From: Mycobacterium sp. 1274761.0
GTDB lineage: Bacteria > Actinomycetota > Actinomycetes > Mycobacteriales > Mycobacteriaceae
Assembly (NCBI RefSeq): GCF_001668615.1
Contig: NZ_LZMC01000084.1
Span: forward strand, 59,711 to 123,710
Length of the DNA stretch: 64,000 nucleotides
Direction of reading: 5' to 3'
Shown here in pieces: positions 1 through 7,811 of the stretch (position 1 is its first letter; every line of letters starts with the position of its first letter). The notes under the pieces are model-generated. The model was not told the origin of the DNA, made no database searches, and was given only the letters and a program-made list of their open reading frames with translations. The translations under genes were made by a program, and so were the position numbers.

Positions 1-165
1 CGCCACCGCACAAACGGTGCCGGAGACAACGATGACGAACGGCCACAATGTGGCGGCGACCACCACGGCTACAGCCAGCGCTGGAGTCGCCCCTGGTCGC
101 CACAACCCAAGCTCCGGAGGGCCGCCAGCGAGGTTGTTCGGAGCGCTATCCGGATTGCTAGGCAT
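1..165 (-). CDS. Partial hypothetical membrane protein (N-terminus, runs off left edge)
   Basis: An open frame starts at an ATG at 165 and continues past the left edge with no stop. The 55 visible residues begin MPSNPDSAPNNLAGG, a proline/glycine-rich cytoplasmic-type start. A strongly hydrophobic stretch follows from about residue 29 to 55 (ALAVAVVVAATLWPFVIVV) and looks like a first transmembrane helix. An AGGAG lies about 12 bases upstream of the ATG as a weak ribosome site. The layout of a short disordered N-terminus plus one helix is common in mycobacterial DUF4190- or Mce-accessory-type small membrane proteins, but no family can be assigned from this much. It is called on composition and the open frame only. 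Confidence 0.45.
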   Translation of the reverse strand, partial: MPSNPDSAPNNLAGGPPELGLWRPGATPALAVAVVVAATLWPFVIVVSGTVCAVA

Positions 166-650
166 CCGCTGAAACACGCTCCTAGCGATAGTCCACCAAG
201 CTGTCGCGGATGAGGGGGCCATCGGTGGTTGTCCGCGTTTAGGGACTTGGTGCGGTCGTGGGCGGTGCGATTTCCGAAGAACACTGCCATTGCGTGGGCT
301 GTCGGCGTCTTGGTCGCCTCGGGCGCCCCGCCCCGCCGGTTCGTGCGCCAAGGAAGTTAAGGGTGTAAAAGCTGGGAACGCTTTAGGTAACCCTCGCCAG
401 GCGCGGGGAACGCGATCGCGTCGTCGAGGATGCCCGCCAATACACCGCCCGCGCGGTTGACCACTGTGGCACTCGTCCCATTGCGGGAGATCCGCTGCGG
501 CCGAAATGGCCATCATCAGTCTCGACCCCGGCGACAGAATGCTCCGGAACTTTGAATAGTCCGAGACACAACTTCTTGAGGCGGACGGATGTTTAGACTC
601 TCGAACCCCTGGGCTACTTCCGGGACCTACAGAACGAAAAGGGGCCCATT
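166..650. other. Gene-poor region with a decayed coding-like stretch
   Basis: No complete gene is convincing here. On the minus strand, a frame ending in a TAA at 357-359 reads as protein-like for about 40 codons (…TSATVVNRAGGVLAG, then ILDDAIAFPAPGEGYL), with high third-position GC. It has no good start codon and is closed upstream by a TGA around 510, so it may be the end of a broken gene. The last 60 bases before 651 probably hold the promoter and leader of the small gene that follows. Confidence 0.4.
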
Positions 651-839
651 ATGAGTGAAACCAACGTGGACGTGACGCGAGACGAAGAGGGGAACGTGCA
701 CGCTCATTGGGTCGGCTCGATGACCTTCCACCCGAGTGTTTACGGCGACCCCGAATCATTTCATTCGCTGATGGAGGACTGCGTAGAGGAATTTACGAGG
801 GTCTTGCGGGCCAAAATTGACCTCAACTTCAAAACTTAG
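651..839 (+). CDS. Hypothetical 62-residue acidic protein
   Basis: A small acidic protein of 62 residues (MSETNVDVTRDEEGNVHAHW…). A good Shine-Dalgarno (AAAAGGGG) lies 8 bases before the ATG. There is no signal peptide or membrane segment. The N-terminal half reads as two short strands (VDVTRDEEGN, HAHWVGSMTF) and the C-terminal half as an amphipathic helix (FHSLMEDCVEEFTRVLRAKI), so a small folded or antitoxin-like regulator is possible. I do not recognise the family. Its codon use is richer in A and T than the genes further right, which fits acquired DNA. There are no clear operon partners: the next rightward frame is a 24-codon candidate six bases downstream. Confidence 0.65.
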   Translation: MSETNVDVTRDEEGNVHAHWVGSMTFHPSVYGDPESFHSLMEDCVEEFTRVLRAKIDLNFKT

Positions 840-844
840 GGTGG

Positions 845-919
845 TTGGCTTTATCGAAGTACCTGGACGCCTGTACCTGTGAGAACTGCGGCTATGCGCG
901 AATAACTAATCGCAACTGA
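845..919 (+). CDS. Possible 24-residue Cys-rich micro-protein
   Basis: A TTG-started frame of 24 codons lies six bases after the stop of the preceding small gene. It encodes MALSKYLDACTCENCGYAR and five more residues. The C-x-C-x2-C cluster resembles half a zinc knuckle, and the spacing would allow translational coupling. TTG is a weak start, no ribosome site is clear, and so short a frame can easily occur by chance. Reported as a candidate only. Confidence 0.2.
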   Translation: MALSKYLDACTCENCGYARITNRN

Positions 920-923
920 CAAA

Positions 924-1370
924 TCAGGCGGTAATGCTTCGCACCAACCGTAGACCCCACGCCGCCGCAGATCCGCGGCGGATGCCCGCAAACCGGCGTG
1001 ACATGCGATGTGAAAACTCTCTTTGCTGGTATGGCGCGGTTTCTTGTTGATCTACCCCCTGCACCGCGACCATGCGGAGAGTCGCGGCACCGTCGCGCAA
1101 CCGCGATGCCGCCTGGTACTGCGGCGAGGCGTACCAGCGCTTTGCCATCTCGAGATCGGGGAATTCGAGGACTACCAGCCGCGCAGGAGTCCAGTCGCCC
1201 TCGAGAACGGCGAATTCGCCTCCGCGGACGACGAATCGGCCCCCGCAGGCGACAATCGCGGCCGCCGCCGCCGCCTTATAATGCTTGTACTGCTCTGGGT
1301 CGTGGATGTCCGTCTCGACGATCACGTAGGCGGCTGCGGGTGCGTGATTCGCTGTGTTGCTGGCTTGCAC
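924..1370 (-). CDS. DUF1330 family protein with an unusual C-terminal extension
   Basis: Residues 13-105 match the small alpha/beta-barrel DUF1330 family: YVIVETDIHDPEQYKHYK, GGRFVVRGGEFAVLEGDW, then VVLEFPDLEMAKRWYASPQY. The function of DUF1330 proteins is unknown; the fold is a dimeric ferredoxin-like barrel. Family members normally end shortly after the strand seen here as MVAVQGV. This frame instead continues for about 43 basic, low-complexity residues (QQREFSHRMSRRFAGIRRG…), suggesting a lost stop codon or small frameshift near position 1050. The GTG at 1370 is the likely start. The gene stands alone between two gene-poor stretches. Confidence 0.7.
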   Translation of the reverse strand: MQASNTANHAPAAAYVIVETDIHDPEQYKHYKAAAAAAIVACGGRFVVRGGEFAVLEGDWTPARLVVLEFPDLEMAKRWYASPQYQAASRLRDGAATLRMVAVQGVDQQETAPYQQREFSHRMSRRFAGIRRGSAAAWGLRLVRSITA

Positions 1371-1874
1371 CTCTAAGGCTCCTTTTCCGTCCCCCCGGAC
1401 CTCGACGCGCTTTTGACAAACCTAGAACACATTTTGCTCATCCATCGGCTTTTTTCGTCATGTGTTAGCCAGATTGTCCGCTGCAGGGTCCGCCACAGCT
1501 CGTCGACGGCGGCTCGGTCCAACTTTTCAGCGCTGTGCGTGGTAGCGGATTGGGACTCGCATCACGCAATGAAGTGCGCGTATCGTCCCATCGACGTGGT
1601 GATCGCCAGCTCGATCACGCCGAGGATTGTTGCCTGTTCGCAGCCATCGATCCGTTGGCGATCGTCTTGGCGGTGCGCTTTGCACGCGGGCACGGTCCGC
1701 GTGCGGTTGGTGCCCACCGCGCCACGACCGAAAAAGCGTCGTCGATGCAGGCGAACTCGGCCGCTCCCCTTCAGCGCCTTAGTTGCAAGATCACAACCAG
1801 AGTCGTAGGCGGGCAAGTTCCCGCTCGGACAGTCAACAGACACCTACGTCCACACAGGCCTTGCGCCTCGGCGC
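1371..1874. other. Intergenic region without a supported gene
   Basis: About 500 bases separate the DUF1330 gene from the cupredoxin gene. Several frames stay open on both strands between 1535 and 1843, as expected in GC-rich DNA, but none combines a plausible start, ribosome site and recognisable motif. Short stretches look coding-like (for example minus strand, ATILGVIELAITTSMGRYA near 1560-1620), which may be gene debris. Confidence 0.4.
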
Positions 1875-2309
1875 TCATTGGACACTCAGCAATCCGTGCA
1901 TGTCGGCGTGGTACTTGCAGTGAAACGGGTAGGTTCCAGGCGTCGGCGGAGCGGTGAAAGTCTGAGTGCCGCCGCCCCCGGATACCCGGATGTCGAACAG
2001 GTTGTCCTCGTCGGCAGTGACGGTGTGGTTCGGGTCGTCTTTATTGACGATGGTCAGCTGCTGGCCCGGTTTGACAGACGAGGGCACGGCGAACGCCATG
2101 TTAGAAATGACGATCTGACTGGCTGCGTCTTGAGCCGCGGGGGGATTTGGCACCGACGGGGACGGCGCTTGTGAGATCGAGTACTCGCTGGTGGGGCTTG
2201 CGGGACTGGGAGAGGGGGCTGACTCTTTAGTTCCGTTAGTTCCGCCGCAGGCCGTCAACGTGGCAGCGGAGAGCAGAAACGACCCGATCAGGGCCCCGAT
2301 GCGTTTCAT
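1875..2309 (-). CDS. Cupredoxin-domain lipoprotein
   Basis: A 144-residue exported lipoprotein with a plastocyanin-like copper domain. A lipoprotein signal peptide ends at the lipobox LTAC with Cys21. A Ser/Pro-rich linker follows to about residue 60, then a cupredoxin fold. The type 1 copper ligands can be placed: His95 (PNHTV), Cys131, His134 and Met137 in FHCKYHADMHG. The C-x2-H-x2-M spacing is the tight loop of small blue copper proteins. It should sit on the outer face of the membrane and could carry electrons or buffer copper; the partner is not known. It is transcribed alone, with the nitrate reductase ending 149 bases upstream. Confidence 0.9.
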   Translation of the reverse strand: MKRIGALIGSFLLSAATLTACGGTNGTKESAPSPSPASPTSEYSISQAPSPSVPNPPAAQDAASQIVISNMAFAVPSSVKPGQQLTIVNKDDPNHTVTADEDNLFDIRVSGGGGTQTFTAPPTPGTYPFHCKYHADMHGLLSVQ

Positions 2310-2458
2310 ATTGTTCCTCGCCTTTTCGGTGAGCCAGCGGTGCCAAATACGTTAACCTCGTCGCCCCGGGAACCCAACTGCAATGGTCGAGATTTGCGCC
2401 AGGGTCGTAAGTCGGCCCTGTGACGACCCCCATGCAAATCGCGTCCACCCGGGGCCTG

Positions 2459-5400
2459 TTAGTACACGTCGCGGACATAGCGCTTGTCGGCCACCAAGTC
2501 CCGCTTGTAGTGGTGCGCGTCCTCCTCGGACATTTTGCCGTAGGTCTTGATGATGGAGGTCAGCGTTGCGTCGACGTCGCGGGCCATCCGGGTGGCGTCA
2601 CCGCAAACGTAGAAATGAGCGCCGTCTTGCAACCAGCGCCACAGGTCGGCACCGTAGTCGAGCATCTTGTGCTGGACGTAGACGCGGTTGGCTTGGTCGC
2701 GGGAGAACGCCAGATCCAGCCGGTCGAGGAAGCCGTCGTGCACCATGTCTTCGAAATCATCGCGGTAGTAATAGTTTTCGCTGCGGCGCTGCTCACCGAA
2801 AAACAGCCAGTTGCGACCGGTGTGGCCGAGCGCGCGACGCTCCTGCAGGAAGCCGCGGAACGGCGCGATGCCCGTCCCGGGCCCCACCATGATCATCGGC
2901 GTGGTCGGATCCTTCGGCGGACGGAAATGCGGTGACCGCTGCAGGAACACCGGCGCCGCGTCCGCGCGGTCGGCCAGATACGTCGAGCAGACCCCGCCGC
3001 GCTCGGCCCCGCGCCGGCCCCGGTAGCGCACCACGGACACCGTCAGCTGCACCTCGTGGGGGCTGACCAGCGGGCTCGACGAGATCGAATAGCTCCTCGG
3101 GGTCAACCGCACCAGCACCTCTTGCCACTGCTGCGGCTCGGCCGACACCCTAAATTCCTCGACGATGTCCAGTCCGTTGCGACCGACCAGCCACTTGTTC
3201 AACTTGTCCGACGGCGCGCGCAGCACCTTGGCGGCCTTGCGGTCATTGCAGTTCTCGGCGACGAACCGCAACAGATCTGGGGTGACGCGGCAGATGTCGT
3301 AGCACTGGCCCAGCGCGTCGTGCAAGGTATGCGGTGCGCCGTCGACCTCGACGATTTCGTGGCCTTCCAGCCCGGTCGCGGTCAGCCAGGCATCCACCAC
3401 GGTTCGGCTGTTGGTCGCCACCACGCCGAGCGAATCGCCGACAGAGTATTCGACGTCGTAGCCGGAGATGTCAAAGCCGAACTGCCGCACCTCTTTTGCC
3501 GATCGCGGTGCGGTCAACACCGTATTGCGTGACAGCTTGGCCAGCAGGGGATCCGCGCGGGTGAACGGTTCGTCGACGACGGTATCCGGTTGTGCCACCA
3601 CGCCGAGCGCGGCGGCGACATCGTCGGCCCACTTCGTCATCGGCCCGTTGTCGTAGGCCTCACACTCGGCCCGTTCGATCAGCTTCTCTGCACCCAGAGC
3701 CGCGAACCTGCCGTCGATGGATTTGGCGTAGCCACAGAAGTCGGCGTAGGCGCGGTCGCCGATGCCGAGTACGGCGTAGCGCAGGCCGTCGAGCATCGGC
3801 GCATCGGGGGCACCGATGCGCTGCCAGAAACCCGCGCCGTTGTCGGGTGGGCCGCCGTCACCAAAGGTGCTGGTGACGATCAGCACGTCGCGGGCCGCCG
3901 CCAGTTGCGCCAGCGGCACCTCGTCCATGTTGGCCAGCCGCGAGTCGCCGAGCCGCCGCGCCAGCCGGGCCGCAAAGTCCTCGGCGGTGCCGGTCTGCGA
4001 CGCCCACAGCACCAGCGGCCCATCTCCCCCGACGACCGTGGTGCTCGCCGCGCGGGTGGGTGCGGGCCCCACCGGTCGCGCGCTGACCGCGCACACCTTG
4101 AACTCCGGCTGCAGCGACTGCGCGTCGACCGCGTCGCTGGTCAGCGCGTTGATGGTCAGATACTCGCCGTGCTCGTCGTTCCAGTGGAACGGCGCGAAAC
4201 ACGTCCCCTGCCGCACGCGGTCGGTGACCACGGCGGGCAGCACCGCGCGTCCTCGCCGCGACGTGAGCTCGACCTGCTGGCCGTCGGAAATGCCTGCGAG
4301 GGCCGCGTCGGCCGGATGCAATTCGACGAACGGTCCCCGGTCCAACTTGTTGAGCTTGGCCACCCGGCCCGTCTTGGTCATCGTGTGCCATTGGTGCTGC
4401 AGCCGGCCAGTGTTGAGCACCAAGGGGAAATCGTCGTCGGGCAACTCGTGGGGATCCATGTGCGGGCGGGTGTGAAAGACGGCGCGGCGCGACGGCGTGG
4501 CGAACGCCAGCCGAGGACGGCGCCCGTCGGCGTCCACGAAGACCTCCTGGCTGACCCCATCGTTGAGGTAGCGGATCGGGTGCCGATCGGCGTCGTCGTC
4601 GGGTGGGCACGGCCACTGCAACGGCGTCTGCCGCAGCCGCGCATAGCTGACCCCGCGAAGGTCGTATCCGGTCTGCGGATTGGAGAACCGGGTGATTTCC
4701 TCGAAAACGTGCTCGCTGGAAGCGAAGTCGAAGTGCTCGCCGAAGCCAAGATGCTCGGCCACCTGACAGATCAACTGCCAGTCCGGGCGAGCCTGGCCCA
4801 GCGGCGGAACGGACGCCTGCAGCAGCGTGATGTTGCGCTCGGAATTGACCATGACGGCGTCGGATTCGGCCCACAGCGTGGCGGGCAGCACGATGTCGGC
4901 GTAGCGGTTGGTCGCGGTGGATTCATAGGCGTCCTGGGTGATGACCAACTCGGCCGCCTCGAGCCCGGCGACGACGGTCTTCCGGTTGGCCACGGTGGCA
5001 ACGGGATTCGTGCAGATGATCCAGCACGCCTTGATCTCGCCGGCCGCCAACTTTTCGAACATCGCGATGGTCCCGGGACCGACGTCGTCGCGGATGGTGC
5101 CGGCGGGCAGGCCCCACTGCTGTTCGACGAATTCGCGGTCGGCGGCTGAGGTCACCGCCCGCTGGCCGGGCAATCCGGGCCCCATGTAACCCATCTCGCG
5201 GCCACCCATCGCGTTGGGCTGGCCGGTGAGCGACATCGGCCCGCTGCCCGGACGGCAGATCGCGCCGGTGGCCAAGTGTAGGTTGCAGATCGCGTTCGTA
5301 TTCCACGTGCCGTGGGTGCTCTGGTTAAGGCCCATGGTCCAACAGCTCATCCACTCGCCAGCCTCGGCGATCATGCGCGCCGCGGTGCGGATGTCGGCTT

Positions 5401-6220
5401 CTTCAAGGCCGGTGATCTGGGCGACCCGGTGCGGTGGGTAGTCGGCTAGAAACGCCGGCATATCGGCCCAGCCCTCGGTGTGCTCGGCGATGAATTCGTC
5501 GTCTATGTCGCCGTTTTCAACCAGCAGATGCAGCAGCCCGTTCAGCAGGGCGAGGTCGGTGCCGGGTTTGATCTGCAGAAACAGGTCGGCGCGCTGGGCC
5601 GTGGTGGTGCGCCGAGGATCGACGACGATCAGCTTCGCGCCGGCCTTCATCCGTTCCGCCATCCGCAGGAACAGGATCGGATGGCAGTCGGCCATGTTGG
5701 AGCCGATGACGAAAAACAGGTCGGTGCAGTCGAAGTCGGCATACGAGCCCGGCGGGCCGTCGGCGCCGAGCGACTGCTTGAACCCGGTGCCCGCGCTGGC
5801 CATGCACAGCCGCGAGTTGGATTCGATGTGCACCGTGCGCAGGAAACCCTTGGCCAGCTTGTTGGCGAGATACTGCGCCTCGATGGACATCTGACCGGAC
5901 ACATACAGCGCGACGGAATCCGGGCCGTGCTCGTCGACGATCGCGCGCAACCGCCTGCCGGCCTCGGCGACCGCGTCGTCGACCGGGGTCGGCACCGCCT
6001 CCTCATCGCGAGACGGCCGCAGCAGCGCCGACTTCAGCCGCCCGTCCGCGGCGGCCATTATCTCGGCGTGCGTGGCTCCTTTGGTGCACAGCCTGCCGAA
6101 GTTGGCCGGGTGCAGCTTGTCGCCGGAGACCTTGGCGATGACGGCAGAGTCCGTGCCGGTGGTGACTTCGATGCCGCAGCCGACACCGCAGTACGAACAC
6201 GCCGTCCGGGTAACCGTCAT
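2459..6220 (-). CDS. Assimilatory nitrate reductase fused to flavodoxin/FAD reductase
   Basis: A single polypeptide of 1253 residues that should reduce nitrate to nitrite with NAD(P)H. The N-terminal ~700 residues are a molybdopterin bis-MGD nitrate reductase, with a 4Fe-4S site formed by Cys8, Cys11, Cys15 and Cys45 (TACSYCGVGCG, RLCTKG). A molydopterin-dinucleotide-binding domain follows. Next are a flavodoxin domain (VLWASQTGTAEDFAARL), an FAD domain with RSYSISSSP, and an NAD(P)H domain with GPGTGIAPFRGF and the terminal YVRDVY typical of CysJ/P450-reductase relatives. The reductase partner is thus built in. The ATG at 6220 is chosen because the protein then begins just before the cluster cysteines; longer versions only read through narK. 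narK ends seven bases upstream, so the two genes form an operon. Similar fused enzymes serve nitrate assimilation in fast-growing mycobacteria. Confidence 0.93.
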   Translation of the reverse strand: MTVTRTACSYCGVGCGIEVTTGTDSAVIAKVSGDKLHPANFGRLCTKGATHAEIMAAADGRLKSALLRPSRDEEAVPTPVDDAVAEAGRRLRAIVDEHGPDSVALYVSGQMSIEAQYLANKLAKGFLRTVHIESNSRLCMASAGTGFKQSLGADGPPGSYADFDCTDLFFVIGSNMADCHPILFLRMAERMKAGAKLIVVDPRRTTTAQRADLFLQIKPGTDLALLNGLLHLLVENGDIDDEFIAEHTEGWADMPAFLADYPPHRVAQITGLEEADIRTAARMIAEAGEWMSCWTMGLNQSTHGTWNTNAICNLHLATGAICRPGSGPMSLTGQPNAMGGREMGYMGPGLPGQRAVTSAADREFVEQQWGLPAGTIRDDVGPGTIAMFEKLAAGEIKACWIICTNPVATVANRKTVVAGLEAAELVITQDAYESTATNRYADIVLPATLWAESDAVMVNSERNITLLQASVPPLGQARPDWQLICQVAEHLGFGEHFDFASSEHVFEEITRFSNPQTGYDLRGVSYARLRQTPLQWPCPPDDDADRHPIRYLNDGVSQEVFVDADGRRPRLAFATPSRRAVFHTRPHMDPHELPDDDFPLVLNTGRLQHQWHTMTKTGRVAKLNKLDRGPFVELHPADAALAGISDGQQVELTSRRGRAVLPAVVTDRVRQGTCFAPFHWNDEHGEYLTINALTSDAVDAQSLQPEFKVCAVSARPVGPAPTRAASTTVVGGDGPLVLWASQTGTAEDFAARLARRLGDSRLANMDEVPLAQLAAARDVLIVTSTFGDGGPPDNGAGFWQRIGAPDAPMLDGLRYAVLGIGDRAYADFCGYAKSIDGRFAALGAEKLIERAECEAYDNGPMTKWADDVAAALGVVAQPDTVVDEPFTRADPLLAKLSRNTVLTAPRSAKEVRQFGFDISGYDVEYSVGDSLGVVATNSRTVVDAWLTATGLEGHEIVEVDGAPHTLHDALGQCYDICRVTPDLLRFVAENCNDRKAAKVLRAPSDKLNKWLVGRNGLDIVEEFRVSAEPQQWQEVLVRLTPRSYSISSSPLVSPHEVQLTVSVVRYRGRRGAERGGVCSTYLADRADAAPVFLQRSPHFRPPKDPTTPMIMVGPGTGIAPFRGFLQERRALGHTGRNWLFFGEQRRSENYYYRDDFEDMVHDGFLDRLDLAFSRDQANRVYVQHKMLDYGADLWRWLQDGAHFYVCGDATRMARDVDATLTSIIKTYGKMSEEDAHHYKRDLVADKRYVRDVY

Positions 6221-6227
6221 CGCCACC

Positions 6228-7646
6228 TCAACCCGCTGCTGCAGTAACCGGCCCGACGATTTCATCGCCGCGTTCGCGCGCGGCACCCATCCGCAGGAAC
6301 ACCGCCCACGTGACGAAGGCGCAGACCACGTAGAAGCCGAGGAACACCCAGAAGGCGTTGGTCGCCGACTTCGCCTGGCCCACATAGGAAGCGCGCAGCA
6401 CCACGTTGATGAACACGCCACCGAGCGCGCCGATGGCGCCCGCGAAGCCGATCAACGCGCCGGACATGCTGCGTGACCACGCGGCCTTCTCGTCGCGGCT
6501 CCACTGATCGTGGCCTTGGGCCTTCGCCTCGAAGATCGATGGGATCATCTTGTAGGTGGAGCCGTTTCCGATGCCCGACAGGATGAACAGCAAGATGAAA
6601 CCCACAACGTAGCTGGCCATTTGACCGCCGGTCGGGGCGGCCGACGCACGGTCGTCGATCATCCCGGTGGCGACCAGGATGCCCGCGGCGAAGATCATCG
6701 CGATGAAGGTGTACATGGTGATCTTGCCGCCGCCGATACGGTCAGCCAGCTTGCCGCCGTACGGGCGGGCTATCGACCCCAGCAGCGGTCCGATGAACGC
6801 GATCTGGGCCGCGTGCAGCGCCGCCTGCGCCGGATTGTCGCCGCCGGCAAGGAAGTTGATCTGCAGCACCTGACCGAACGCGAAGGAGAACCCGATGAAC
6901 GACCCGAACGTGCCGATGTAGAGGAAGCTCATCACCCAGGAGTGACGGAACCGCAGGGCCTCCGCCATCGCGCCGAGGTTGGACCGCTGGTTGCGCAGAT
7001 TGTCCATGAACAGCGCCACGCACAGCGCCGCCGCTGCGATCAGGACAAGGTAGATGACGCAGACGATTTCCGGCGCGGTGTTGCTGACCGTCGCGATCAC
7101 CAGCAGGCTGACCAGCTGGATCACCGGGACGCCGATGTTGCCGCCGCCTGCATTCAGGCCCAGCGCCCATCCCTTGAGCCGCTGCGGATAGAACGCGTTG
7201 ATGTTCGTCATCGACGACGCGAAGTTGCCGCCGCCCAATCCCGCGAACGCCGCGACCACCATGAACGTGGTGTACGACGAGTCCGGCCGCTTCATCACCC
7301 ACAGGGTCAACAGGGTCGGGATGAGAAGCAGCAGCGCGCTGACGATCGTCCAGTTCCGCCCGCCGAATCTGGCGGGTGCGACCGTGTAGGGGATGCGCAT
7401 GAAGGCGCCGATCAGGGTGGGCAGGGCCACCAGATAGAACTTCCCCGCGGCGTCGACGTGGTAAATCGCCTGCGGCATGAACAGCACCATCACCGACCAA
7501 ATGGACCAGATCGAGAAGCCGACGTGCTCGGCGAAGATCGAGAACAGCAGGTTGCGTTTGGCGATCGTGGCGCCTCCCGCCTCCCACGCCTCGGCGTCTT
7601 CGGCGTCCCAATGCTCGATGTTGCGGTCGCGCTTCAGAATCTTCAC
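6228..7646 (-). CDS. narK: NarK-family nitrate/nitrite transporter
   Basis: A 472-residue major facilitator protein with about 12 hydrophobic helices. The nitrate signature region of the NNP family is visible in GLGGGNFASSMTNINAF and GLNAGGGNIG, which supports nitrate or nitrite transport across the inner membrane. The N-terminus (MKILKRDRNIEHWDAED) is the usual charged cytoplasmic start. The fused nitrate reductase follows after seven bases, so the pair couples uptake to reduction. Import of nitrate is the likely job, though NarK proteins can also export nitrite and direction cannot be read from sequence. A GlnR-like tandem motif lies 103-129 bases upstream of the start. Confidence 0.92.
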   Translation of the reverse strand: MKILKRDRNIEHWDAEDAEAWEAGGATIAKRNLLFSIFAEHVGFSIWSIWSVMVLFMPQAIYHVDAAGKFYLVALPTLIGAFMRIPYTVAPARFGGRNWTIVSALLLLIPTLLTLWVMKRPDSSYTTFMVVAAFAGLGGGNFASSMTNINAFYPQRLKGWALGLNAGGGNIGVPVIQLVSLLVIATVSNTAPEIVCVIYLVLIAAAALCVALFMDNLRNQRSNLGAMAEALRFRHSWVMSFLYIGTFGSFIGFSFAFGQVLQINFLAGGDNPAQAALHAAQIAFIGPLLGSIARPYGGKLADRIGGGKITMYTFIAMIFAAGILVATGMIDDRASAAPTGGQMASYVVGFILLFILSGIGNGSTYKMIPSIFEAKAQGHDQWSRDEKAAWSRSMSGALIGFAGAIGALGGVFINVVLRASYVGQAKSATNAFWVFLGFYVVCAFVTWAVFLRMGAARERGDEIVGPVTAAAG

Positions 7647-7748
7647 GGTTAGCAGGCTGCTGCCAGCCCATTCCGCATCGATTGCCCAGCCGTGTCCGGA
7701 ACGTCAACACCCGCTCACTCGGGTGCCGTGGGCGCGTGCGCGGTGGAC

Positions 7749-7775
7749 GAAACGCGGTCGAAACAATCGTGACCC
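7749..7775 (-). promoter_or_regulatory. Candidate GlnR-type operator upstream of narK
   Basis: Read on the plus strand, the pentamers GAAAC, GAAAC and GACCC are separated by exactly six bases each (7749, 7760, 7771). GlnR boxes in actinobacteria are built from such pentamers at an 11-base period, alternating GTNAC and GAAAC. Only the GAAAC half-sites match well here. GlnR activation of nitrate assimilation is established in mycobacteria, so the position upstream of narK is sensible. Confidence 0.25.
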
Positions 7776-7811
7776 AGGCCACTGCAATCCGCCGGTTTCA
7801 GCAGGTTGCGA

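Noticed and set aside
3590..5149. Long plus-strand open frame (519 codons) opposite the nitrate reductase
   Set aside because: It is a GC-rich antisense shadow: arginine/valine-rich translation, no motif, and the opposite strand encodes the complete reductase.
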